A stretch of 64,000 bases of DNA from an uncultured Aquimarina sp. (GCF_947496855.1 NZ_CANMED010000001.1:1-64000); one strand, 5' to 3'. Shown: positions 15,242 to 24,685, counted from the first letter of the stretch. The notes: generated from the letters alone by a model not told the origin. Translations and numbers: made by a program.

Positions 15242-15814
15242 TTATTTTATAATTAATTTGATTCCTAAACCTGCATAAGGTGTGAATTCTCCAATTTCAC
15301 TGTTAATGTGATAGGTTTCATTTAATTTAATAGTTATGGCTACTACTGGAGAAATAAAAAGATCAGCATCGAGACCTGCATATGCTCCATAAACTATCGT
15401 ATTTGTTTCGATATTAAGAATTTGATTGATATCTATATTAGGATCGTCATTGTTGATGGTTTCATATCCTACAGTACCGCCGGCACCCAATGATAGCGCG
15501 AAGGTTCTGGAATTATTTCTTAAAATATCAAAAAAGAAACCAGCATTAAAAGAATAGGTATCTACAGGGATATCTATATTATTTTGTTCGAAAGTAGCAA
15601 AACTAGCTTGTACATTAAACTGAAGATAATCAAACTCATTTACCTTATAATCTCCAGTAATTATTCCACTAAAACCATCCTGAACCAGACCTCCAGTCAG
15701 AGAGAGAGCTATTTTATGACTTTGAGCAAACAATGTATTAGAGCAAAAAAATAAAAGCACTACTATTACCAAGGTGTAGTGAACTGTTTTTTTCTTCTGT
15801 ATTAGACTATTCAT
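15242..15814 (-). CDS. Small outer-membrane beta-barrel protein
   Basis: 190 residues. The signal peptide ends FFCSNTLFAQ; the rest consists of alternating amphipathic strands (LTGGLVQDGFSGIITGDYKV, FNVQASFATF, GYETINN..., TPYAGLGIKLIIK), typical of small OmpA-like/outer-membrane barrels. No enzymatic motif. It is transcribed ahead of the repeat-linker protein gene and may localise with it in the envelope. Confidence 0.7.
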   Translation of the reverse strand: MNSLIQKKKTVHYTLVIVVLLFFCSNTLFAQSHKIALSLTGGLVQDGFSGIITGDYKVNEFDYLQFNVQASFATFEQNNIDIPVDTYSFNAGFFFDILRNNSRTFALSLGAGGTVGYETINNDDPNIDINQILNIETNTIVYGAYAGLDADLFISPVVAITIKLNETYHINSEIGEFTPYAGLGIKLIIK

Positions 15815-16162
15815 TCGTAATGCTTTTGAGTTAAATTTTTGTCTTCAAAAATTAATGGAATATTCAAAAGACGAATTAAGTACTTATTTTAAAGTAAAAT
15901 AGTTGTTTGAGGATTTTGGTAAGCATTTTATGGATCAATGTATTGTTTTTTGGGTTTTTTGTTTGGAATTATGATCGTATGAAGCTGAAATGTAATTGTG
16001 AATTCGTTTCCAAAAAGATATGCCAAAACGCGGATGTTAGTTACTAGATAGTAGATATATATGCATTCATCCACAAAATATAGTCATTAGACCACTCGTG
16101 AAGTTATAAGATGATTTTTTCGGACATATTTGTAATAGAAGAGTAGTAGTATATAATTAAAT
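15815..16162. other. Divergent intergenic region, no gene seen
   Basis: 348 bases between the divergent beta-barrel and LRR lipoprotein genes. I see no ORF with coding character, no RNA gene and only a weak imperfect repeat near 15844-15878. It should contain both promoters. Confidence 0.6.
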
Positions 16163-17704
16163 ATGGGATTTATGAAGAGTTTATATTTGAAAGTTTTTGT
16201 ATTGTGTACTTGTTTTTTGGTTTCCTGTACTAAAGAAATAGATGAAGACCTTATTACAATTGTAATTGAGGATGATTTTGAGGAAGTAAATAATGTGCTT
16301 CTTAAAATACTAGAAGATAACCCTAACAATACTCTGAATTGGGATGGTAATCTAGATAATATAAACAATTGGGATGGACTTGTTATAGAAAACAATAAGA
16401 TAATTGGATTAAATATTGAGAATAAAGGTATTACAGTACTTACTCCAACAATCAACTTATTAGATGATTTAACAATATTAAAACTAAAAGATAATGGACT
16501 AACAAATATTCCTAATGAGTTGTTTGATTTAAAAAAAATAGAGCAATTATCATTATCTGGTAATAATGCTATCATCGAATCGGATAACTTTTTACCAGCT
16601 TTATTTTCTTTATCTAATTTAAAAGAACTTGTTTTAGATCATTTTGAGATTGGGGAATTAGAAGGAATTGGATCCTTGACCAATTTGGAAAAGTTGCTCA
16701 TAGAAAATACGACATTAGATAATATTCCTAGTGATATAGGTCAGCTTTCTTCATTAGTAGAATTAAGCGTAATCAACGGTAATTTTTTTGAAATTCCTGA
16801 GAGTTTTTTTGCATTAAATAGTATAGAATCGATTACGCTAAGAGATAATGAAAACCTTACTACTATACCTGAAGGCTTTAATTCACTAGAGAAACTCATT
16901 TCATTGACAATTACAGGAAGCCAAGGTATACAGACGTTTAACAGCAGTATTTTTGAGGTTAGTACACTGAAGAAATTAGATTTATCGGATAATAAAATAG
17001 GATTTTTAACGAGGGAAGAAGGTATTATACCAGAGGAAATCGGCATGTTAATTCAATTAACAGAATTAAATTTACAAAACAACCACATTAATACAATTAG
17101 TCCTAAGATAGGAGAGTTAATAAACCTTAAAACAATTAACTTAAGTAATAATATAATTGAGGATGTGCCGTCAACGTTAGGTGCACTTACGATTCTGGAT
17201 GTTTTGGACGTATCTGGTAACCTACAGCTAAATGAAATCCCAGAAGAAGTATGTCTTCTAGAAGATCTTGGTGCTATGATTATTAGTGAAGGTGAGTGTA
17301 GTGATTTAAGAGTAAGTTCTGAATATAATTTTATTGAATCGGAAGTAGGAGTTAGTTCTTTATTCTTCATAGATGTTGTTTTGGATGCTGTTATTGATCC
17401 CATTTTTATAGAAGGGGATGGTCCATTTGATATAGATTATGGGGAGATAGGTTTTCAGGTTCATGAAGTGAATGTAGTTGATGTTTTGAAAACGGAAGAT
17501 GTTCAGAGTCAGATTCTTGTTTTTCAAAGCGATACGCAACAGTTTATTAACGGAACTAATAATTTGTTATATGAACTTATATCACCATCAGTACCAAATA
17601 CAGACTTACCAGAAGGAAGAACATATCGTGTTAGATTATTTAATACAGAATTAGGTAATGTGAAAACGTATTTACCAGCGTATGAACTTATGGTATTAGA
17701 ATAA
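16163..17704 (+). CDS. Leucine-rich-repeat lipoprotein
   Basis: 513 residues. Lipoprotein signal with lipobox LVSC (Cys22). From about residue 90 to 390 there are more than ten LRRs of about 23 residues of the LxxLxLxxNxLTxIPxEIxxLxxL bacterial type. A C-terminal domain of about 130 residues (about 385-513) lacks LRRs and looks like a beta-sandwich; I cannot name it. Surface-exposed LRR lipoproteins usually mediate protein binding. The start could be Met4 instead of Met1. Confidence 0.85.
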   Translation: MGFMKSLYLKVFVLCTCFLVSCTKEIDEDLITIVIEDDFEEVNNVLLKILEDNPNNTLNWDGNLDNINNWDGLVIENNKIIGLNIENKGITVLTPTINLLDDLTILKLKDNGLTNIPNELFDLKKIEQLSLSGNNAIIESDNFLPALFSLSNLKELVLDHFEIGELEGIGSLTNLEKLLIENTTLDNIPSDIGQLSSLVELSVINGNFFEIPESFFALNSIESITLRDNENLTTIPEGFNSLEKLISLTITGSQGIQTFNSSIFEVSTLKKLDLSDNKIGFLTREEGIIPEEIGMLIQLTELNLQNNHINTISPKIGELINLKTINLSNNIIEDVPSTLGALTILDVLDVSGNLQLNEIPEEVCLLEDLGAMIISEGECSDLRVSSEYNFIESEVGVSSLFFIDVVLDAVIDPIFIEGDGPFDIDYGEIGFQVHEVNVVDVLKTEDVQSQILVFQSDTQQFINGTNNLLYELISPSVPNTDLPEGRTYRVRLFNTELGNVKTYLPAYELMVLE

Positions 17705-17794
17705 TAAGAATAATATCTGATACATAAAATATGTTTGGAATTAATATTTTACTTATTAGTAGTAGTGTCATTTAATATCATCAGTCAATTATAA

Positions 17795-17833
17795 AAAATC
17801 CTCATCATATCATTAAAGATAGATGAGGATTTT
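17795..17833. terminator. Bidirectional terminator
   Basis: AAAATCCTCATC pairs perfectly with GATGAGGATTTT around a 15-base loop, between the convergent LRR gene and the GG-leader peptide at 17872. A/T runs on both sides fit termination in both directions. Confidence 0.88.
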
Positions 17834-17871
17834 AATTTGTTATTTTAGAAAAATAACAGGATGGATTTTCT

Positions 17872-18015
17872 TTAATTGCAGTTTCTATGTGGACAAAAGA
17901 ATGGCATATTGGTAACTACTCCGCAATCACATCCATCATAACCACCATTTACAGTTTTCTGAGCTTTTTTTCCGAGTACTTTAACTCCTTCTACGTTTAA
18001 AATGCTTTTTTTCAT
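17872..18015 (-). CDS. GG-leader Cys-rich peptide precursor
   Basis: 47 residues, read directly from the minus strand: MKKSILNVEGVKVLGKKAQK then TVNGG, then a mature part of 22 residues with four Cys (YDGCDCG, FFCPHRNCN). The leader ending xxINGG/xVNGG is the double-glycine type cut during export. It lies 34 bases downstream of a second GG-leader peptide on the same strand, so the two likely form an operon. Bacteriocin or signal peptide; no partner exporter is near. Confidence 0.72.
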   Translation of the reverse strand: MKKSILNVEGVKVLGKKAQKTVNGGYDGCDCGVVTNMPFFCPHRNCN

Positions 18016-18049
18016 TATATAAAATTTAAATTATTATAAAGGTTTAGAT

Positions 18050-18232
18050 TTATCTTAAAGTACATAGTTTACCAAATGGAGAACTAGGAAAAGCAACACA
18101 TTGATAATTATAACTTGCAGTTAAGTCTATACAATCTCTATCATTATGGCATGGTAAAAATAAACCTCCGTTAATTGTTTTTTGCTGTTCCTTAGTTAAG
18201 GCTGTCCCTAAGTTTGATAAGTTGTTTATCAT
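18050..18232 (-). CDS. GG-leader Cys-containing peptide precursor
   Basis: 60 residues: leader MINNLSNLGTALTKEQQKTINGG fits LGxxLTKxEQxxINGG closely. The mature part of 37 residues has four Cys (LPCHND, RDCIDL, YQCVAF, KLCTLR) and may be disulfide-bonded. It is the first gene of a pair with the peptide at 17872. The ATG is 20 residues before the leader GG motif, as usual. Confidence 0.78.
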   Translation of the reverse strand: MINNLSNLGTALTKEQQKTINGGLFLPCHNDRDCIDLTASYNYQCVAFPSSPFGKLCTLR

Positions 18233-18491
18233 GATGTGAAAAATTTAAATTAGTTTATTACACGATGTAATAAGTGTACTTAAGATATTGTTTAGAAAAA
18301 TGATAATATCTGAATAGTGGATTTTTAGTTTATACTTGTGGACGAACTACCATTTGATGTGGAGTTTATAGATAAGTGACAGTACTTTTATATGAAATGA
18401 AGTATTGTAATTGAGTTCTAAAAAGAAGTAAGTAAGAGTTTCTTAAATCTTACTAAGAAAAATAAATGAATTTTTTAATATGTAAAACTAT

Positions 18492-19367
18492 CTAAATACT
18501 AAATAGACTATTGTCATTATTAGTTGGTTTATTTTTTTTAACTGTATTCGGATTTGTTTTTACTTTGGATGGAGTAGGAGTAGTCTTTGATTTTGAATTT
18601 ACACCAAGTTGTTCTCCTATTACTAAAGAAGGTGAGTTTTCTTTTTTAGGTTTTATAGTTTTTTCTAGATGTAGAAGACTGGTATGATGAGTTTTATCCT
18701 TAGTTGATTTAAGTTTAGTGGTTTTTTTAGTTACTGGTTGTACAGTAACTTTGGCTACACTTGGCTGTTGTTTTTCTTTTTTTAATTCCTTCGTAGATTC
18801 TTTAAACTGTTTAAGAGGGGATGTTTTTTGCTTTTTTTTATCAGTAACTCTAGAAATGTATTTAGTTCTAGGTTTTTCTTTAGGAATAGTTATATCTCCC
18901 AGAATTATCGAAGGTTTAGAGGCTTTTTTAGGTTTTGATACCGTACTTGTACTTTTAGGAGCAATTACCTTTTTGGCGGGAGGTTCTTCTTCTCTTAGTA
19001 GATATTCATCCTCTTCTTTAAAAGCTATCATCTCATCAAGTGTGAATTCTCCAATGGGTACATCCTCAAATCCCTGAAAACTAGAAATGTCATATTCTTG
19101 ATATACTTTTTCTATAAAAATTAGGCACTCCTCCTGAGTTGCATAGCGTTGTCTGTGTAATGTGTCAGGTACAACGGGGTGGTCTATGATCCATTTATTT
19201 TCAGATAACCATTTGAAAATAAGTACGTCATCATAGACATCTAGAAAACCTATATAAGATGCTTGGTGATCAGATAAAGCCAGGAAATAGTCTTTGGCAT
19301 CTTGTTTACCTATTGATTTATTCTCGAAAGCTACTTTTCTTGGTGTATCGTTGTAATAGGTTTTCAT
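18492..19367 (-). CDS. Unknown protein with basic disordered tail, in T6SS island
   Basis: 291 residues. Residues 1-100 form a compact domain rich in aromatic and acidic residues (DAKDYFLALSDHQASYIGFL...). Residues 130-291 are low-complexity Lys/Pro/Ser/Thr with two similar motifs (PSIILGDITIPKEK and PSLVIGEQLGV). No family recognised. It is the last gene on the strand of the VgrG-effector-immunity group, 187 bases after the immunity gene, so it may be a second immunity, an accessory protein, or unrelated. Confidence 0.6.
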   Translation of the reverse strand: MKTYYNDTPRKVAFENKSIGKQDAKDYFLALSDHQASYIGFLDVYDDVLIFKWLSENKWIIDHPVVPDTLHRQRYATQEECLIFIEKVYQEYDISSFQGFEDVPIGEFTLDEMIAFKEEDEYLLREEEPPAKKVIAPKSTSTVSKPKKASKPSIILGDITIPKEKPRTKYISRVTDKKKQKTSPLKQFKESTKELKKEKQQPSVAKVTVQPVTKKTTKLKSTKDKTHHTSLLHLEKTIKPKKENSPSLVIGEQLGVNSKSKTTPTPSKVKTNPNTVKKNKPTNNDNSLFSI

Positions 19368-19554
19368 AAGGATCCTTTTTTCTTATGGTTGCTGTTGTTA
19401 GTCATTAAGCAAAATCTCCTGACTTTGAGTAATTCTGTTGATGAACTTATCTTATATTATTAGTTTTTTTGTGACTGTACTTTTTTTGTATTAATCATTT
19501 TGTTTTTGATTGTCCAACGAAGTCAGTAGATTTTTGCGGAGCCGGAATTGACCA

Positions 19555-20100
19555 TTATATTTTGCCAGCTAATTGACTAATAATGGCAATGTGCTCTTTT
19601 AGTTTTACTTTTTGCATATTTTCAATTTTTTCAGCACCACCTGCCGCAAGTATCGGAACATAACCATAACATTCATCATAAGCAAGTGCTCCTAATCTTT
19701 CTTTAGCATTATAAAAAGAATCAATTCCTAATCTTTTTGCCAGAAACCCTTTATCAGTCATTTTTAAATTAAAAAAAACCGATGGGTTTCTTCCGATAAT
19801 TTCAGAAATACCATGTCTTATATTTATCAGTTTTATTGAATTATTCTCCCATAAGTATAAACTACCAAATGCATCTTTCGCAAAACAGTTAGATGGCTTT
19901 TTAAAAGGAACATATATATCTTTTAAGATTCCCTCATATTCAATGGGATCAACTAACGAAAAAAAACCATCTATGAAAGTATCTCCCGAATATTCTTTTA
20001 ATAGAAATGTAATTTCATCAGGAAAATCGATTTTTGAATCGAATACTATATCAGTTTCAATAGGTCTAGGCCGACTAAAATCTATAAATTTTTCTAACAT
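19555..20100 (-). CDS. Tdi1-like T6SS immunity protein (GAD-like/DUF1851)
   Basis: 181 residues. An N-terminal GAD-like domain and a C-terminal Tdi1-type segment are recognised by the YDECYGYVPILAAGG and KVKLKEHIAIISQLAG patterns. In Agrobacterium, Tdi1 neutralises the Tde1 DNase, which carries an Ntox15 domain. Here the gene lies 40 bases downstream of an Ntox15 effector, so the pair fits that known effector-immunity system. Cytoplasmic. The family call is from motif memory, not a search. Confidence 0.8.
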   Translation of the reverse strand: MLEKFIDFSRPRPIETDIVFDSKIDFPDEITFLLKEYSGDTFIDGFFSLVDPIEYEGILKDIYVPFKKPSNCFAKDAFGSLYLWENNSIKLINIRHGISEIIGRNPSVFFNLKMTDKGFLAKRLGIDSFYNAKERLGALAYDECYGYVPILAAGGAEKIENMQKVKLKEHIAIISQLAGKI

Positions 20101-20140
20101 ATTTTAATTAAAGTAAAGAATAAAGATAAAATTATTTTTA

Positions 20141-21964
20141 TCATTCTCCGGTTAAATTTATATTTAATAAAGTAGATTCTTTTTCGGCTTGGGTCATATT
20201 TTTAGCAGCCTCTCGAACTTGTTTATCTACATCTCCTATCCTAGTTCTCCATTGAGAACCTAAACTTGAATTCACACCTGAATCTCCTAGCCCTGTAATA
20301 TTGTCTGCAAAACCACCCGCAACTTGATCAGGATCATGTAAAGCGGCTTTATTACTCATGAAATCATCTGCTAATTTTTCAGCTTCATTATATGATCTAC
20401 CTTGATTTTCCATTAGATCTTCTACCATATCTTCTCTAAATTGTTCTCGATATTCTTTTTGAGCTTTACTACCTTCTTTTGATCTTTTATTCTTGAGGTA
20501 CTCATCCCTGTTCTTAATAAAATCATCAACGGTTAGCTCATTAATACCTTCTTCTTGACCCTTAAGCTGTTTGTCAAATTCTGCTTTATCATGTTCAGGA
20601 TTGCGTATGAAAGGTTTAGATTTTATTTCTTTAATCCGTTTTACAGCCGTAGCTTTTTCTTTTTGTTCCTTTTTATATTTATCCTGTATGTCCTGTTTTT
20701 CAGCTTTAATTTGTTCTGGAGTTTTTCCACTTCCCTTTAATACCGTATCTCCCTTACCATTTTTTTGTCCAACATTTTTTGCTGCATTTAGCGCATTAGA
20801 TCCAATATCCGCAGTTTGATCAACACTAGCCATTGTTCCTTTTGCTGCATCATATTTTTGTTTGGTTTGTGCTATTTTGGCGCCACCAGCTCCTCCAAAC
20901 ATTGTTAATAAGGTAAATGCACCTTTACCTGCTAATTTCTGATAATCCTCTGCGGTAGCATTTTTAAACCAATTAACAACACCATCCTTTGCCAATCCTA
21001 AAAGCTCAGCATCATGGTTCATTGCTGCCATAAAATCTTCATTGTTTATGACTGCATTCATGGCAGATCTTCTATAGGTTTCCACCATTACCTTCTTGCC
21101 ATTATGCATTACAAACTGTGCCCCTGATTTTGCATCGGTTATGATATCACCTGGATTAAGCCCATAATGTACGGTTGTTTTTACAGCTCCTACTGCTAAA
21201 TCTTTAACTCCTATTACAGTATCCGCTGCACTTTCAGCGAAATAGTACCCTACCGTTCTTGCATTGGCTCCAATATCTACTATTGCTTGAGCTCCATTTC
21301 CCCAGTCATTACTATCTGCAAAATTTACAAAATCCTGAGCCATTGCTTTTCCACCTTCACCCATTTTACCCATGTGATCTCCCAGAGGAATATGTACGTT
21401 TTCCACATATGCATCAGAAACGATATCGGCAAGTTCTGCAGTATCTTCTATTAGATCAGTAGTTGCTGCACGAGCGGAATCGAGTAATTCTCCACCTTTT
21501 TTGGTAACCGTTTCTAATGCCCCTGACATCTTATCAGATACCGCTTTACCTGCATTTTCTATAGGAGCAGTAAGTTTACTGGTGAAATTATTCCATTTAC
21601 TTTTTAAATTATCTGCTACATTCGGTTTATCATAAGATTCATCGGGAGGATCAAGATCAATACTTATAAAAATTGGCCCTTTGGCACAAAAAAGTTCACT
21701 TTCATGAGTCAACAATCGTTTACCTGAACAAATGATACTAGGGTCAGATAAATTAACCCAAGCTTTTGGTTCTGGTACACAAGGACAAGGAATCATACCA
21801 GGACGACTACAGGTACCAAAACTAGTTACATCCATATCTGCTTCAGTGCCAAGATCAAGACCTTTTATAGTTGTTTTTAGATTATTAACTATTAATGATC
21901 CTTTGATTTTACCATATGGACATTTAAGACTAATATTTTTTGGAACAGTATTCTTTACTCCCAT
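20141..21964 (-). CDS. PAAR-like (DUF4280) effector with Ntox15 nuclease domain
   Basis: 607 residues. N-terminus about 1-110: DUF4280/PAAR-like spike tip, with conserved Cys (SLKCPYG, GTCSRPGMIPCPCVPEP, IICSGK, LFCAKG). Middle: helical region with a Gly-rich stretch near 350 (TMFGGAGGAK), which may help translocation. C-terminus about 450-607: Ntox15 domain with the HxxD motif HDPD (His543, Asp546) followed by GG and SQWRTRIGD. Tde1-type Ntox15 domains are DNases. It is carried with the VgrG upstream and followed by Tdi1-like immunity. All key residues look intact. Confidence 0.85.
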   Translation of the reverse strand: MGVKNTVPKNISLKCPYGKIKGSLIVNNLKTTIKGLDLGTEADMDVTSFGTCSRPGMIPCPCVPEPKAWVNLSDPSIICSGKRLLTHESELFCAKGPIFISIDLDPPDESYDKPNVADNLKSKWNNFTSKLTAPIENAGKAVSDKMSGALETVTKKGGELLDSARAATTDLIEDTAELADIVSDAYVENVHIPLGDHMGKMGEGGKAMAQDFVNFADSNDWGNGAQAIVDIGANARTVGYYFAESAADTVIGVKDLAVGAVKTTVHYGLNPGDIITDAKSGAQFVMHNGKKVMVETYRRSAMNAVINNEDFMAAMNHDAELLGLAKDGVVNWFKNATAEDYQKLAGKGAFTLLTMFGGAGGAKIAQTKQKYDAAKGTMASVDQTADIGSNALNAAKNVGQKNGKGDTVLKGSGKTPEQIKAEKQDIQDKYKKEQKEKATAVKRIKEIKSKPFIRNPEHDKAEFDKQLKGQEEGINELTVDDFIKNRDEYLKNKRSKEGSKAQKEYREQFREDMVEDLMENQGRSYNEAEKLADDFMSNKAALHDPDQVAGGFADNITGLGDSGVNSSLGSQWRTRIGDVDKQVREAAKNMTQAEKESTLLNINLTGE

Positions 21965-21966
21965 GT

Positions 21967-22806
21967 CTATTTTTTTTGGATTGCAATTGTCGTCTTCGAA
22001 TCGACGGAATAAACATTACCTACTTTTACATATAAAAGTTGAAGTGCGTTTGTCATACAATATTCTGAATCTAAATCATACAATTCTGAATAGAAAGCAT
22101 CAAATTCATTGATGTAAGGATAATCCTTAAGAATTTCTCTAAAAAAGGATTTTATTTTATCTTCTTCAAAAAATTGCCACTGTATCGACCCTGTCCTAGC
22201 AATCTTATTTTTATTATCACTTGAGTCAATGATTTTGGTTTCAAGCAAAATTGGTAAAGGATATGGTCCTAAAAAATTTTGAAAAAACTTATGTTGAATT
22301 AGTGCTTTATCTTCTTGAAGCTTATCGGAATAAATTCCTGGAAACAAAAGGGTCCCTATCTCAGATTGAGCGAAAACTTGTAAAAAACCTTTTTCAGAGA
22401 TAAATAGATAATCTATTCTTTCTATGATATTTTGAAGACCGTGTATGTTTTTAAATCTTTTTCTAAATTCTATTTTAGAATCATCCCAAAGTTCTCTTAT
22501 TTCCCTAATATTGGGAATAGAAATAATCGATCCTATATCATTCGTATAAATCAAAAGCTTTTTTTGAAACCTCATAAGATAATCCTCAACTTTACTAATT
22601 CCTTCATTATACGATTGATTTCTTTGAAGGAAATTTACCACATAAAGGTTCCCGAATTTGTTTTTTTCAATAAATCGTTTTGATATTGTTGATTCTACAG
22701 TATTTTCTCTTGTTTCTTCAAGAGTTTGAACTGACGTATAAGTTTCTACATCATAAAATATAGTTTCCTTATTTTGATTCATTAATATCTTCTGAGAAGT
22801 TTTCAT
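21967..22806 (-). CDS. Unknown protein between VgrG and effector, candidate T6SS adaptor
   Basis: 279 residues, no signal peptide, no motif I recognise, rich in aromatic residues, Ile and Glu. It lies 13 bases after vgrG and 2 bases before the effector, so translation is probably coupled. In other phyla this slot holds effector-loading adaptors (DUF4123/Tap, DUF1795/EagR, DUF2169); this protein does not look like any of them. The adaptor role is inferred from position alone. Confidence 0.65.
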   Translation of the reverse strand: MKTSQKILMNQNKETIFYDVETYTSVQTLEETRENTVESTISKRFIEKNKFGNLYVVNFLQRNQSYNEGISKVEDYLMRFQKKLLIYTNDIGSIISIPNIREIRELWDDSKIEFRKRFKNIHGLQNIIERIDYLFISEKGFLQVFAQSEIGTLLFPGIYSDKLQEDKALIQHKFFQNFLGPYPLPILLETKIIDSSDNKNKIARTGSIQWQFFEEDKIKSFFREILKDYPYINEFDAFYSELYDLDSEYCMTNALQLLYVKVGNVYSVDSKTTIAIQKK

Positions 22807-22819
22807 GACTAAAAACTTA

Positions 22820-24685
22820 TTATTTGTTAATTTCTACCCGATCTCCGTTCATAAATATTTTGCCTCCTAAAATCTTAGCTGCCGCTGCGGCTGCAATTCC
22901 TACTGTTAATGAAGCTAATGTTAAAGCCGCCCCAGCCTGGATATTTGCCATTACTGAAGCTGTGATAGATACTCGCTTCCCGCTTACAGAGGTAGTTTTT
23001 CCTTTTAGAGAAGCTTTGGAACCTCCACTGGCACTAAAATTACTACCACCATCCAAGCTCATATTACTAGACGCACTTGCACTAAAATTACTACCAGCAC
23101 TAGCAGCAATATTACTAGCTGCATTCATTGTTAGATTGTTACTTGCTTCTATCGCAATATCAGTAGAGGAGAAGGTGATTTTATTAGGTGCATTGATAGT
23201 AATCTCACCGTTACCACCCATCACAATCGTATTACCACTAGGATCAGCAATGGTAACACTACCATCTGCATCATTAAGGGTTACCTGATTACCACTTCTT
23301 GTTTTGATAGCTTTAAGGTGATTGTTACCACTCTTAAAACTTCCGGGTACTGATGAAGCATTGGTCACACTGCCTTTTACAATAGGTGATTCTGCATTGC
23401 CTCCTTCATGATCAACAATAACTTCATCTCCTTTTTCAGGTACAAAATACATTCCTTGCCCCGGTCCACCTGCCAGACTTGCTTGTCTGATCCACGGAGA
23501 TGTTTCTCCTGTTTCTTTTTGCCAAGCATATTGTATTTTTACACGTCCCATGCCTTCTGGGTCTGCATTATCTACAACCACTGCAGTTTGAGATTTTCCT
23601 TTTGGAAATGCTTTAATAGAAGTTTTAGGATAGGCATCAGTTTCTGCGGTAACGGCCTCAAAAGTGTTCTCATACCTGCCATTTTCACTACAACTATGCT
23701 TTATTTTTATAATTCTGTAACCACCGTATGATGAGGTTTCTCCATCTATTAATATAGTACTGCCTACTGTAATACTTGGATTGCTGCTCTTTCCTGTTAC
23801 CTTTACCTGATTAATTTCATTAGCTTGTTTTTGATGTAATATCTGATCATCAATTCTGGATTTCATCTGTGGATCATCATGAGCACTTACAAAAACTTGG
23901 GTTTCTTTTTGAAACAGTTTATCACTTTTTTGACTAATGGTTGATATAAATCCTTTTGTGTTAGAATTTAATTCTTTGGTCTTAACTTGATGAAAACCAT
24001 CTGTTAGATAATCATTGGTGAAATATTTGAAATTATTAGGAATCGCTTCCATTTTCATAGATAATTCAAGCAGGTCATAACCATATCGTAATTTTACAGG
24101 ATCTTTACTCTCCGGTTTACCAAACACTAGTTTAGTGCCATTGTAATAAAACCATTCTCCATATTGTGCTGCAAGTCTACTAGCGTATTGAAACGCACTT
24201 TCTTCTTGTTGTACACTATAATGAATAGGAGTTGCTTTTTTTGGAGAAATATTACATTGTAAAATTCCTTTATCATATCCAGAGAATGTTTTTTCCAAAA
24301 TCTCTGATATTCCAATATCTTGATGAGAAGTGTAATGTGGTCCATCATCAGCAATAATGCTACAGCTTTTACCTAAGATATGAACAAGGTCTCCTGTTTT
24401 TTGATAGAAACCTTTAACGGTATTGATGGTAGTTACAATACCTTTAAATTCTAGTATTTCTTCATTAGTAAAACTATTAACAGATTGAATTTTCAATAGA
24501 AAAACAGCTCCTAAAAAATTAGCACTTTCTCCGGTAATATCATCCGTAACTTCTTCTAGTACATCTTTTCTACATGTTAACTCAAAACTGTGATGAGAAT
24601 CTATTTCTTGATGAAGCGATAAATTTTGAAATGCCGGAATTCGTTCTCCGTCTATAAATATTTGTACTTGTGTATCTGTTGCCAT
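22820..24685 (-). CDS. vgrG: T6SS spike protein VgrG
   Basis: 621 residues. gp27-like N-terminal domains (about 1-360), an OB-fold (VVVDNADPEGMGRVKIQYAW, SPWIRQASLAGGPGQGMYFV, GDEVIVDHEGGNAESPIVKG), then a beta-helix needle with repeated short strands (ASNNLTMNA, SNFSASASSN). An Ala-rich, possibly hydrophobic stretch near 590-605 and IFMNGDRVEINK end the protein. First gene of the effector module. The core secretion apparatus (sheath, baseplate, TssQ-type genes) is not in the window, so this is an orphan VgrG island. Confidence 0.92.
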   Translation of the reverse strand: MATDTQVQIFIDGERIPAFQNLSLHQEIDSHHSFELTCRKDVLEEVTDDITGESANFLGAVFLLKIQSVNSFTNEEILEFKGIVTTINTVKGFYQKTGDLVHILGKSCSIIADDGPHYTSHQDIGISEILEKTFSGYDKGILQCNISPKKATPIHYSVQQEESAFQYASRLAAQYGEWFYYNGTKLVFGKPESKDPVKLRYGYDLLELSMKMEAIPNNFKYFTNDYLTDGFHQVKTKELNSNTKGFISTISQKSDKLFQKETQVFVSAHDDPQMKSRIDDQILHQKQANEINQVKVTGKSSNPSITVGSTILIDGETSSYGGYRIIKIKHSCSENGRYENTFEAVTAETDAYPKTSIKAFPKGKSQTAVVVDNADPEGMGRVKIQYAWQKETGETSPWIRQASLAGGPGQGMYFVPEKGDEVIVDHEGGNAESPIVKGSVTNASSVPGSFKSGNNHLKAIKTRSGNQVTLNDADGSVTIADPSGNTIVMGGNGEITINAPNKITFSSTDIAIEASNNLTMNAASNIAASAGSNFSASASSNMSLDGGSNFSASGGSKASLKGKTTSVSGKRVSITASVMANIQAGAALTLASLTVGIAAAAAAKILGGKIFMNGDRVEINK

